Made by a program: the position numbers and the translations under genes
Origin: Chlorokybus atmophyticus
Taxonomy: Eukaryota; Streptophyta; Chlorokybophyceae; Chlorokybales; Chlorokybaceae
NCBI GenBank assembly: GCA_009103225.1
Contig: RHPI01000026.1
Span: 696,465-760,464 of the forward strand
Length of the DNA stretch: 64,000 nucleotides
Direction: 5' to 3'
Shown here: positions 48,770 through 59,639 of the stretch, piece by piece
Layout: each line of letters starts with the position of its first letter
Position numbering within the stretch: the stretch's first letter is position 1
The notes under the pieces: model-generated
Database searches by the model: none
Told to the model about the DNA's origin: nothing
Seen by the model: the letters and a program-made list of their open reading frames with translations, nothing else

Positions 48770-49960
48770 GGCAATCTCAAGGGCGGTGTGCCGCTTTAAT
48801 CTTTTGAACGCGAGCAGCCCACCCCCCCGCTAGGTGTTCGAGCTCCTGGAAGAACACATGGCGGTCCTGAAAAATAATGCACATCTCGAACAACCACACC
48901 ATGCTGCTCTGGTCTATGGCGTGCCCCAAGAGCTGACACTGCTGACTGTCGGTCAGCATGGAATCTGTGATACTGTTTGAACATGATCATATGGCGTTCA
49001 AGCTCACGAGCATTGGGTTCCTTTAGCCAGCCTGTGTTGGAATCCAACACTATGCCGTCGCTTTCGTCGCGGAAGGCGTATGAATATAGGTAAGACACCA
49101 GAGTTGGGAGCGCACGGCGCGGTTGACCAGGCTGGTTGCACTAATAGAAGTGCTGGTGATCGTGACGCGTGATCGGTTGTATTGTGCGCCCAGGGTTCAG
49201 GATGGCGTCGACGGTGAGATTGCGTGGACGATTGCTATGCAGATGCTTAGCAGCAAAGAGATCCTCCACTGTGGCCAGATTGGTCTATTTGGCGCGGACA
49301 CGATGAGCACGGGATCCATGACGCGCTGCATTAATTTTGAGAGGATGCCCCAGCAAGGAGCACACCTGTCAACAGCTGTTGGCCACGTGATGACACTTAT
49401 CGTCCTCGGAGTGCACGTTCTTTATAATGTACCCTATAGGCCTGAAAATCTGGTTGCTCTGCAGGAGTTTGATGACGTGCATCAGCTCCCATAGCGGTTG
49501 CGAGCGAGGATTGGAGAGTCCTTAGCCTTTGCCTGCTCTAGAGTGTCCTTGACACTCCCATCCTGCTATCAGCAGGTCCATGTTGCCCACAGCTAGGGGG
49601 TGATCTGCAGTGATGTTAAAAGGATGTTTTGTGCCAGTGTCTTCAGACTGCCTTGCAGTGCTAATAGTGGCAGCTGTTGCGAGTAGCACTCGTGTAGGCG
49701 GCGCAAGTGGTTGCTTAGGGCAATCAGTGCATGTGGATCAGGGTCACAGTATAGGTACTTGGTGACCGTCGCGCTGGAGTTGAGAACAGCGGCGAGGCCA
49801 CTACCAATACCTCTAAACAGTTCCAACACGGTGATGCCTTGTTGTCGGCAAAACACGTGGAACTCCATTGCTCCAATGGCCTTCGGGTATTGCTCCTAGA
49901 CCGCAGTTTGGTCCTTGTACATGTGCGGCCACTTGTGCGCGCCAACGGCGTTCACATGAT
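48770..49960 (-). pseudogene. Retrotransposon-borne cytosine-C5 DNA methyltransferase
   Basis: Minus strand between protease and reverse transcriptase. Motif I is ITVLELFRGIGSGLAAVL (about 49780-49835) with acidic YLYCDPDPHA downstream, as in C5 methyltransferases. Motif IV region reads LLIAGWECQGHSRAG (about 49535-49580), the Cys-Gln retained but the preceding Pro replaced by Glu. A motif VI-like KNV follows (usual ENV). The distal motifs are PTLVSYLYSYAF (about 49075-49110), EPNARELERHM, and TDSQQCQLLGHAID with MVWLF (48900-48955), matching motifs VIII to X of retroelement methyltransferases. In-frame stops (near 49515, 49370, 49290, 49140) and a frameshift near 49600 show it is dead. Methyltransferases captured by gypsy retrotransposons are reported in some algae and dinoflagellates; here the assignment rests on motif order alone. 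Confidence 0.75.
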
Positions 49961-50099
49961 TTTTGTTAGTCCACTTTATCGGTGGCATCCTCCTGAGACT
50001 CATCATATGGGATAGGAGAGTCCCGATTATGGTTGTGGGTGGCCTCTGCCGCTGATCTAACAGTGGTTGTCGAAGCCGACTGGTAGGTGGCTGTTGCAG

Positions 50100-50660
50100 C
50101 TAACCTTTGGTGAGAGCGAGTGCGGGCCACCAGCTCGAGAGGCAGGTATCCCTGAACCTCTCCATCCTCCTCATCCCAATGGGGACAAAGACATGCATTC
50201 GCGGTCCAGCAGTCCAACCCCATGCCAACAAGAAAGTTGAAGTCCTGTCCCAGTAGCAGGTCGAAGGATCCCGCAACGGTGACAACACACTTTTATATAT
50301 CTCGGTGCTGTGGGAAGGGTCCAACCTTGTCAAGCGAATGCAGAGGGCCTGCTTGGTGATGCCAATCACCTTGTCGTGGTTGCCGGTTGATGCGTCGAGC
50401 ACGTATGGGCAGGGCACCAGCTCAGCGCTAGTAATGCCGCGGTTTCGTGCGAGGTAACGTCTGATGATGACAGGCTGGGCTTCAGAGTCCAGCATTATGC
50501 GCTTGGGTGCTCGACCGTTGATGGTAACTTTTTTGCCTTTGTTGGCGATCATGACTGCGTTGGCGTTGATGCGCAGACGCTTGAACCGTCGATAGCGTCT
50601 GCGTGGGGTAACTGCTGCTACAGTCTCCTTCGGTGGTGTCGAGCTCAGTGCGCCAACCAC
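50100..50660 (-). pseudogene. Gypsy retropepsin-like protease region
   Basis: Minus-strand frame with KKVTINGRAPKRIMLDSEAQ followed by VIIRRYLA fits a retropepsin, but the active-site triad is Asp-Ser-Glu in place of the usual Asp-Ser/Thr-Gly. A second hydrophobic half is frameshifted (FNFLVGMGLDCW at about 50220-50240). Position between gag and methyltransferase supports the call. Confidence 0.6.
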
Positions 50661-50768
50661 CCTTCGATCGGCTGGGTCTTGAGAACCTCCTTGTCTGCGG
50701 CCTGGCTCGAACCGTCTTGGTCTTGGCTATTGGTATACTGGATGCGGCTTGGGTGCTAACGATGCTGC

Positions 50769-52541
50769 CTATGGCTGCCCTGGTTGTGGCACAGGGGGAT
50801 TGCGCCTCTGTGTGGCCGGGGTCATACCTGGTGGCGTGGCCAATAGCTGTGGGGGAAACCCTGGGAGACCGGGCGTTTGTAGGCCCGCCTCCCGTTCAGC
50901 TTGTTCTTTCACATAAGTCCAGCGTACAACATGAGCCGCCTCCTTGACCAATGTACCTTCGCATGTGGCTGTTGGATTGTTGACCACATCACCCCAGCAA
51001 TGGTACTGAGGCATGGGCTGAAGATACACTGCGCGCAAGAGCCGCGCTCTTATGTCGTGGGTGATGGTGGGAACCCTTAGGATCCCTGTCATGTAGGCAT
51101 CCCAACTGCCATTGACCACCCCCACTTCTAGCACCGTTGTTGCTCGTGCACACACAGTGAGGTAAATCATTGGCTGTTGGACATGCTGCTCATAAGCAGC
51201 TGCGATGCGTCTGTGTTGTCACGCTGCTTCAACTCCTGGCAACCTCAGTATGGCCTCTTGAGCTCCTTTTAAAGTGTCAGTAGCTGCCGAGGCCACCTCA
51301 TCATAGGCTTGCCATAGCGAGCGAAGGAAGGCGTCCAGCCATGACAATCAAGTGCCAAATGCGAACAAAGGCACTGCGGGGGGATTCGTGACTAGCCAAG
51401 TCACTAGTCTCGCTCGCGCTGTATTGCCACCTTCTCGCATCCTCTTAATTAGTCTCATCTCAGCCGATGATTTTTGTTGATGTAGCATGGTTGCTTGTCG
51501 CAACAGGGCAGTGCGAACTTGCTGTTCGCCAACTAGGCATGCTCCATCCCGCTGTACACCCTTGTGGTGTAAGGTAGCCTCTCTCTGGATCTCATTGATC
51601 GTCAGGCAAATCTCCACCAAGGCGAGTAGCAGCGGGGCGATCACCCCCCTGGTTTGTTGGGCCATCGCCCTCACCTAGTCAATGTCAGTCTCAACGGCGA
51701 GAGGTGTTGTGCTGGACAATGGGCCAGCGATTGTTGGTTAAGAAAGGGAACCGCGAGCAATGGCAAGGGCTTGCGCTCGTGCGTTAATGGCTGCAGTTTA
51801 ATCTTGCCGTCAAGGTGAACGCTTGTTCCAGAGCGGCGTAGCGCTTGTGAAGCCGAGGAGTAGTGAGGGTCCTTAGTGCTTCGTCGGTACGCAAAGGCAT
51901 GTCAGCTGCATCGCTGATGTGCTGCAGCACATTGGGTTGCAAATTTCGATATATGTCCAATCACGACCGTCTTGGTCTCAATCTCTGCAGGGGTCAGGTC
52001 AATAATCACCAATTCAGGCTCCTCTTCCTCTGCCCTTTTGATGGCTGCAGCTATGGACAAGCCGGCGACTGCAGCTGGAGTAGCAGGTGGAGCGACGGCT
52101 GCCGGACTGTGCACTGACGCAGATGCTATGGTGCTGGCAAGCTCGCAATAGCCATCAACTCGATGCAATTTAACAACAGACTTCCAGACATGGTATGCTT
52201 CATGGTCCAGATACTGAGCAGCAATGTGGAAAGATTTCTCATCTGACCAGTTTTGTTCTTCAGAGCTTGCTGTCGCATCTTGGAATGCAACTTCATGATG
52301 AATTCGTCCTGAGAGGTAGTGCCAGCACGACCGGAGAAACGCAGGGATGTGGTTGAGCTAGAAGCCTCCATCTCGTAGTTGTCGCTGGCGGACAATAGCA
52401 GGGTTGCTCGATGGCGAGGAGTAGACCAGAACGGAGTGAAGCCGCAGACAGAATGCGAGACTCTACAACTGCGTTCGCTGCTCCCGTCGCTGGTCCGCTC
52501 GTAGGTGGGATTGGTGGTTGGGCTCCAGCTGTTGAGGTCAC
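50769..52541 (-). pseudogene. Probable gypsy gag region
   Basis: Five overlapping minus-strand frames (52541-52293, 52395-52126, 52168-51902, 51674-51348, 51170-50769) carry charged, Ala/Pro-rich sequence and end in a Pro/Gln-rich stretch. No zinc knuckle or capsid motif is visible. The call rests on position between LTR and protease. Confidence 0.5.
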
Positions 52542-52790
52542 CCTCGTCTATTGGAGAGAACGGTGGGCCTGCTCATACAGCTAGTCTACAGGGGAAGTGT
52601 ATGCAGTGTAGAGTGTTTGTGCTCCTCTGTCTGTCTTGATGCTGCTACCACTCACCACACTAGTGCTTGTGTGCGCACTAAGTGATGACAGTGATAACGA
52701 ATGCACAGAGCTGTATCCATAGATACAGACTACACTATTTGATGCAGAATGTGACGCACTCCCTTTGAGCAAAAAGGGTAACATTGTGTA

Positions 52791-53406
52791 TAAACAAGCC
52801 ACTACAATAGGTAGTGTTGTATACTCAGTTCTGTGCATGAGTGGACGATGTGATACACGGTTAAGTGAGGTGAATGAACAAGCAACTCAGAGATGCTATG
52901 TCCTGACTGATGCAGCAAACACACCACCGTCAAGCTCACAGCAATGGCAAGCATAGCGCACAAGAGCACACACTGTGTCTCACGCAATAAGGCAGTGCTT
53001 GGCAACCGTGACGGTGTGCTTTCAGTTCAAGTCGCTTCACAAGCTCTTAAAGTCGGAGTCTCTACTCTTAGTACTCACTCACAGTGTCACCAGCGAGTCT
53101 AGTGAGAAGACTTCCTACTTATACTTGGTGTTCCGTTAGTGTTCCATAGTAGCATGTTTGTATGCTACTACGAAAATCCACCAAGACTTAATATAGCACA
53201 TGAGCTGATAACAGATTCCTACCGGATCAGCTACGCGCGGTTCCTACGGAGAGGTCTGTGGAATAGCCCTAGCTACATGCTACATGAAGTACGAAGTAGC
53301 TAGCAGTAGGCTGGCGCGCGCGCGGTCTTCATGCTGGTAGCCGGGCTTGGGGCTGGATGTATGCATGCTCGAGGAGGACTGGCATGCGAGGGTAGTTGGC
53401 ATGACA
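52791..53406 (-). repeat. Long terminal repeat B', 5' copy
   Basis: Partner of 36834-37474, with a shorter centre (about 53130-53165). On the minus strand begins TGTCATGCC and ends near GTAGTGGCTTGT. No repeat A lies outside it, unlike the left end. Confidence 0.8.
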
Positions 53407-55019
53407 AGTTGCATCTAGGCGAACCCTCAGCCGAAGCCAGCCTGTCCTTTCCGCTCCTCCCTGAGAGACATGCGTGCTTCATAATATAACTGGTGACCGA
53501 GCAGATTCAACCCACCACCCCGCAGCGCCATTGTGCAAATGGATATGTGCTTATTTTATTGAATGTATGCGTAAGCAAATTGCGAACAACTCAACAAACC
53601 TAGCTTGCTTATGCGCTTCCTCTTCCTCATTATCCATAAAACAACATCGTGCAAGCAAACCAGTTTGTTGTTTTCATATCCCATAGCATCCCTAAAAGCC
53701 TCGAACACAAGCTCTGTCAATCAGACTGAAGGCGAGCGTCAGCAGAAGTACTAAGAGATCAGCCATCGCCTGCTCTGCCGTCGACGCTTGATGACCTCAT
53801 AGCAACTGGCCTTTGCTGCTTTCTAACGAAGCAGAAGTTATGTGGTGGCACGGCTTGAAACGCAAATCATACCTGAGAAGGTAAGCGCATGCATACCTCA
53901 AGCTGCTGCTTGGCTGACGCAACCCTGTCATCTACAAGCTTCTTCGGTTTCCATCTGGCACTCGTGCTTGCGCGCCTTTTTGAACGTTGTGCAACCACTT
54001 GCTGCACACAACGATACCACAGTGTAGCCACACATGCGCTATTGACAATAGTGGTGCACAACGTAGTTATGTATCTATGTGGTAAAGGACACACCATGCC
54101 CTGACTTTATCGCTTTTGGACGCATCACCATCGTGCTATAATGCAACAGTGTCAACAACTGTAGCCCCTCCCACCTCCTGTGTCACTCCTGGACCACAGT
54201 TGCTAAAGGGATTGAACACGTTGCACAAACAGCAATATGTGCGCGTCGTGCTGCAGCGGTGAATGGTGCGAGTAATGCTGCGTTGGTCGCGACTTTTTGG
54301 TGTGTTGAGCAGAACCAACGGACAGTGCTGTCGTTAATGCCGCTAGAGTACGGCGCTTTTGGGACGTGGAAGTTTCTTAAAGGAGGCATCAGAGCTTGAC
54401 AAACAACATCTTTGGTTTGCGACGATTAACACGTACAGGCGCACGTGCACACCCTTGTGCACGCATTTAGAATGGAACTCCAAGCAAGTGTCCATTAACT
54501 TTATTGCTTTGCAAGTAATAAATGACGCTCATTTGCACATTTGTAGTTGGTAAAAAGTTAGTTGCATGCCGCCAGCCTTGCATGTGTTACGCTGTGTACA
54601 AGATGATGCAAAAAGCAGCTTTTGCCGCTTGCGTGCAACATGCAGCTTGTGATAGCATGGCGTCACAAATATGGTGCCAATTGTTGTCGACAGCATGCAG
54701 CGCACAACCTGCTTGCACGCTTATTTGAAGGACGGCTCATTCGTACACACCAGTTATTGGTCAAGACAACTGCGCAGTCTGCACACTCCTTTGCAGTAGT
54801 GGTAACCCAATAGGCAGTACTATATTTAAAAACTGCATGTACATTGGCAACGACTGTACTTGTCCTGCACAGAACTTGCCACGCGCACAAGGTTTGCAAG
54901 CCTACATGTGTGCGGGCACGCGTGTGCATATTCAAGTGTCTGTGTACATGTGAACATGAGCCACTCCATGCGCGCATGTGTGTGTGCGACATATTACGAG
55001 CATGAAGTGCATGTTGTGT
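53407..55019. other. Spacer, no gene recognised
   Basis: Short frames on both strands (for example 54183-54389 minus) have ordinary composition but no motif I can name and no splice continuity. The part from about 54850 has TG/CA-rich sequence like UXS intron 5. Confidence 0.4.
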
Positions 55020-57130
55020 TGTGATGATACCGACTCGGTCATTAAGTGCATGCAACCAGAGAGCTACTGGGGCCACATCAACCCTGTAGGTATCCACGTG
55101 CTCTTGCATCCATGAGCATGCATTCATAAGCATGTATTTTCACACAACCACATGATTGTCGTGCACGCACGTGTGTGCCTGTGCACAACTATGTGTGCAT
55201 GTGTTGTTGCCTTCATGTGTTCATGCACTTCCGCATGTGCGAGCGTGCATGCATGCATACGCATGTATGTCTGTACAATTGTGGTTTGTGCCATTTTAAG
55301 GTGTAAGGAGTGGTCGCGCCAAAGGCAAGCGCATTGCCGAGACTCTCAGATTCGACTACCACTACCAACGCAATGTAGGTCAGTGAAGCCAACCCAACCC
55401 TCACGCACATCACCCGTTCCTACAAGCATGTGTTGCCACATCATCATGAAGTTCATATGCCTAATCTCTTGGTATGTGGCATAGTGACGACAAATATTAA
55501 AATGGCCCGCATCTTCAACACGTACGGCCCGCGCATGCACATCTCGGATGGCCGCGTTGTTAGCAACTTTGTCTGCCAGGCTCTGAGGTAGATTGATACC
55601 ATTCCTTGATTACATCACCGCTAGTTTATGTCGTTAGTCGTTGTTTTGTCCCCTGTTTTTTCGCGCGTGCGATGGTCACGAGACACATGTGTGTGTTTGC
55701 TGTACCTCAGAGGGGAGCCCATGACTGTGTATAAGCCCGGGACGCAAACGCGCAGCTTCTGCTATTTATCTATGTAATATGTAATATGCATGTAATATGC
55801 ATGCGCGCAGGTGCGGTTTTCAATGTGCTCCTTGTGCTCCACTGAAGTGCTAGTCCACGCTGTATGCAACTACTCTTCATGTGGGTTCATGCAACGCGTG
55901 TTTTATTTCTGCTCCTTACACCAATGCAATTGTGGCGGGGCCAGGTTGAGGGCCTCAGGTTGATGAAGAGCGACGAGATCGGTCCCGTCAACCTCGGCAA
56001 TCCAGGTGTAAAAACACTCGCCGCACTGAATGCCGCATTGTTTTTGATTCACTTACAGCACAGTCCAACCAGAGTCCGGAGCTTTTGTTCATGTGTTGCG
56101 CTTGCGCACAAATACCCCATGCCAATGTGCGAGCGGGTTTCTTGCGTGTTTTTCTTCAGGAGAGTTCACCATCAACGAGCTGGCGAGCCTGGTCAAGGAG
56201 GTGACTAATGTGGTGGTCTCGCTGCCATGAAATCAGTGTGATGTGTAGCACTTGGCACTCGAACACGCTTCAAATTCAACGCATGTGCAGCCAGTACCAA
56301 CACGTGTTTGTGTGCGGTGTTGGCAGCTTGTGGAACCCAACGCAACGGTTGAAGTCAAGGAGAACACGCCGGACAATCCGATGCAGCGCAAGCCCGACAT
56401 ATCCAAAGCCAAAACAGCCCTCGGCTAGGAACCGATGGTGCGTTTCCAGTTGCGCGTGGGTTGGTGTGCGCGTGCGCGTGCACATGTGCGCGTGCACGCT
56501 TGCGTGTGTGAGTGCATGCATGCATGCATGTTCAGATGTGTGTGTGCACCCCATTCCACAACGGTATCTAGTTGTAACCGGACTTGTATCCATGTTGTGG
56601 GCACTGGAGGAGGGTGCATGTAGCCAAGCCTAGTTCAACCTCTGCTTGTTGGTCACTTAGTGTTGAACGTGTGTGGCATTGCGACTCCAGGTGCCTCTGC
56701 GAGGAGGACTTGTGCGAATGGCTGATGAGTTCAGGGAGCGGCTCGACTTGACAAAGTGAGCGCGCTTGCGCAAGGTTGTAGCACACGAACATGTACCCCG
56801 TGAACACGTGCACATCACACATTGGCAACAAGTGTGATTAACAAAGTTGGCGAGCGTGTGCATCTTATGAACAGGGCTTGAACACGTCAACCATGATTGT
56901 CCTGCCCTTCAGCGTGTGTGTTTTACCTTTAATGTATCTTGTCTTGTCTTGTTAAGTTATGTAACTTGTCTTGCACCTGCTATTACCTTTTATAACACAA
57001 TGCGGTGGCTGGAATTTGATGGAAGATGTTGTGCAGGTAGCTGGGCATCGCGTTTTGCTGATTGGAAAAGAGCAGCGATCGGTACTCACCGCATAGCGAT
57101 GACGTGAATTCCAATGTGGACTGGAAGCTT
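55020..57130 (+). pseudogene. Unprocessed partial copy of UXS (exons 6-13)
   Basis: Copies UXS from the end of intron 5 (about 29690) through the 3' flank (about 31725), introns included. Damage: two bases lost in exon 6 (near 55052); exon 7 has SGRAKGKR where SCYDEGKR carries the catalytic Tyr; the intron 7 acceptor AG is AA (about 55494); exon 9 is cut after FCY and runs into TGTAATATG repeats (about 55765-55800); exon 12 has TAG for Trp (56426-56428). Exons 11 and 13 remain nearly intact ([27 protein letters not shown]). Retained introns point to DNA-level segmental duplication. Confidence 0.92.
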
Positions 57131-57300
57131 GCATCATCGCAGTACATCTGTGCATTCGTTGGGTTGAGTTGGATGAACTTGTAGCACTGTTTGCCGTTTC
57201 ACGTGCTCATTCGTGCTGATGTTAATAACAGTATCGTATACTGTTTACTTATGACCAGTTGATCAACTGGTCATAAGTAAATTTACTTAACAGTAAATTT
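57131..57300. other. Border spacer with long palindrome
   Basis: Composition turns AT-rich here. A perfect palindrome of 38 bases, arms TTTACTTATGACCAGTTGA and its complement, spans 57244-57281, followed by two AGTAAATTTAC copies. Confidence 0.7.
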
Positions 57301-57890
57301 ACACTACAAACTTCCCCCCTATTGTAGATATCTATGATATCATTGGTGTGTGGATAAAGTAATGATTTGCGTCTATAACCACATCCAAGGGAGAGGGCAT
57401 GTATACAATATCCACAAATATGTTGATAATGTTGATGTGGTTATGGGCGTGTGACCGAACACAGCTCGATGTTGGACCTCATGACCCATGCAAATGTAAA
57501 CATCATAGATAAATCTGGGTTGCTAGATTTACATTGATTTTATCAATAAGATTAAAGGCATTTAATTAATTCCTCTCACACCACGAGACAGGCAGCCCGC
57601 GTTCACATCTACTTTATAGACCACAATATAATCTGCCCATATTAACATTGATATTGTCTGCAATGTTATGGAACTGACATCTTACGATCTCATCACGATG
57701 ACTATCAGCAGCAGTCAACCGTATCTACTTTATAGACATCAGTATAGCCGTCCTTCATTGTATTGACATCATCCATCTATGCATTGAGTTGGCACTTGAC
57801 AACCCCTTTGTCATAACAGCACCAGCCAATACTATCATCTATAATGTAGTTAAACATATAGCATCTGCTGCGCTGCTTGGCCTATATCCT

Positions 57891-58790
57891 CTACTCCTCT
57901 TCCTCACTTTGAACCTCGTCGGCGGCGTCACTTGCGTTCCGCCCCTTCGAACACAAACCACGCCCTTCTTCTAGCATCGACGCCCGCAGCTCCCTACAAT
58001 AGCTCACATCTGCTTCTTGCGTGAAGCCGTCGGATACAGGTGCACGGAGCGATGCCGTCATTGCTGCACTTCTTGCGTTTTCCTTCTCGAGGACAATAAG
58101 ACGGCTGCGGTGAGCTGGATCTGGTACAAAGAACACCTGGCCCATTATACGGCCGGGCTCATTAAAGGGCTCATGCTTGGTGAACGTGTTTTTGTCCACC
58201 CAAAAGCAGCCAGTTGCTATTGTTGCAGGCCTTTGCTCCTTGTTGAATTGCTTCTTATACCACTTCACTTTGCAAATGTGCACCTGCACGCAAGAACTTG
58301 ATTACATATTGCCATACTTTTTGATCGCACGGACAGCATACATTCAGTAATGTTTGGAAACACAACACACATTGAACGCACCGACGTCGTCAAAGAGCGG
58401 ATCTCCAGTATTTTATCCAAGATTCCCCAGTAGGGGAGCGTTGCCGTAATTGTTGTCTTGTCGCCTTTCCAACTCCTAAAGTCTGATGTAAACGCAGGCT
58501 CAACGCCAGCATCACTCGTGACCTTGCCCTTGTCCGACTCCGCGAGTCGGTAATGCCGCCCCTCGATTTTCATGTGTTTGTAGCATCTAGCTTGAGGTGA
58601 GCAGCCCAGGAACAGCTCTCGTAGTCGAAAGCCAGCGTTGTTGATTACGTTTGAACAACGCTCCAAAAAATCCGCACGCGTCACGGTGTTCAAGTCCTCG
58701 CTTCCACACGCACCTTTTGCGCTTGAGCCGGTTGCGAGATAGTTCGTACTGCCTGCAACAGGCATATGCATTATGAGTTGCGGCAAAGAC
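57891..58790 (-). pseudogene. CACTA C-terminal region, DUF4216-like
   Basis: The minus strand reads VTRADFLERCSNVINNAGFR, SDAGVEPAFTSDFRSWKGDK, LPYWGILDKILEIRSL, then after a frame change VKWYKKQF and GRIMGQVFFVPDPAHRSRLI, ending in an acidic tail (DEVQSEEEE, stop at 57891). The YWGIL and QVFFVPDP phrases fit the DUF4216 domain that follows TNP2 in CACTA elements. Confidence 0.55.
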
Positions 58791-59281
58791 TCCAGTTGGT
58801 GGTCATGTCATGATGTTTTGAAGTCATTGAAATACGAGCTGTGTACTGATATTAATATTGCACGGTAACATATTAGTAATGTGTCTACAAAACTCTATGA
58901 AGTCGAGATGTTTACTGATAATTAGCAAACAATATTGATAATGTACATGTCAAGGTTTGCAAGCTCGGTAATGTTGTTGTGTAAATACAAATCAATGTCG
59001 CGCCGCTCATGTTGATTCAAAACGCATGGGCTGCCTGGTCCCATAGAGATTACACTGGTCGTGATTCAACGGACACCACGGACACACCAGCTTCCGGTGT
59101 AATCGCCTTCATCACCTTGGAGAAGTTGAAGACGATCTCGTCGCTCCGAATATCTGACGCAACGCTCGCCTTTGGGCCCTTTCAACTGACCGACTTGATG
59201 CGAATGTGCTGCATATGGCGCTCTGCCCCAAACGCCTGGTGTAGGATCAGATGAGTCGAGACGGTGAAGAAAGATTGCGGG

Positions 59282-59524
59282 NNNNNNNNNNNNNNNNNNN
59301 NNNNNNNNNNNNNNNNNNNNNNNNNNNNNNNNNNNNNNNNNNNNNNNNNNNNNNNNNNNNNNNNNNNNNNNNNNNNNNNNNNNNNNNNNNNNNNNNNNNN
59401 NNNNNNNNNNNNNNNNNNNNNNNNNNNNNNNNNNNNNNNNNNNNNNNNNNNNNNNNNNNNNNNNNNNNNNNNNNNNNNNNNNNNNNNNNNNNNNNNNNNN
59501 NNNNNNNNNNNNNNNNNNNNNNNN
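59282..59524. other. Assembly gap of 243 N
   Basis: Run of N within the transposon. Frames crossing it are meaningless. Confidence 1.
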
Positions 59525-59639
59525 TCGCGCTCCAGCAGACACAAGCACTCCAGCGTGTCGATTTTTATGTCACTCATCTCTGGGCAGCCAAGCGGCGGAC
59601 AAGTGGCTTCAAGCATGGGAAAATCGAGCCAGTGTTAGC

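Larger units (their letters stand above)
36593..53406 (-). mobile_element. Degenerate Ty3/gypsy element with DNA methyltransferase and PHD domains
   Basis: On the minus strand, right to left: terminal repeat B' (53406-52791), gag region (52541-50769), protease (50660-50100), cytosine-C5 methyltransferase (about 49960-48770), reverse transcriptase and RNase H (about 48600-47311), a copia insertion (47310-39482), integrase with C-terminal PHD finger (39480-37749), repeat A' (37711-37475), terminal repeat B (37474-36825) and repeat A (36833-36596). Order gag-protease-RT-RNase H-integrase defines Ty3/gypsy. Several frameshifts and stops, a changed protease active site and a changed integrase Glu mean it cannot move on its own. 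The RNase H/linker frame continues across the copia insertion (DADGFSR then NDSRNPHLST). Confidence 0.85.

Noticed and set aside
49123-49494. Plus-strand 123-codon frame within the gypsy element
   Set aside because: It is the antisense of the methyltransferase middle section; no motif on the plus strand.
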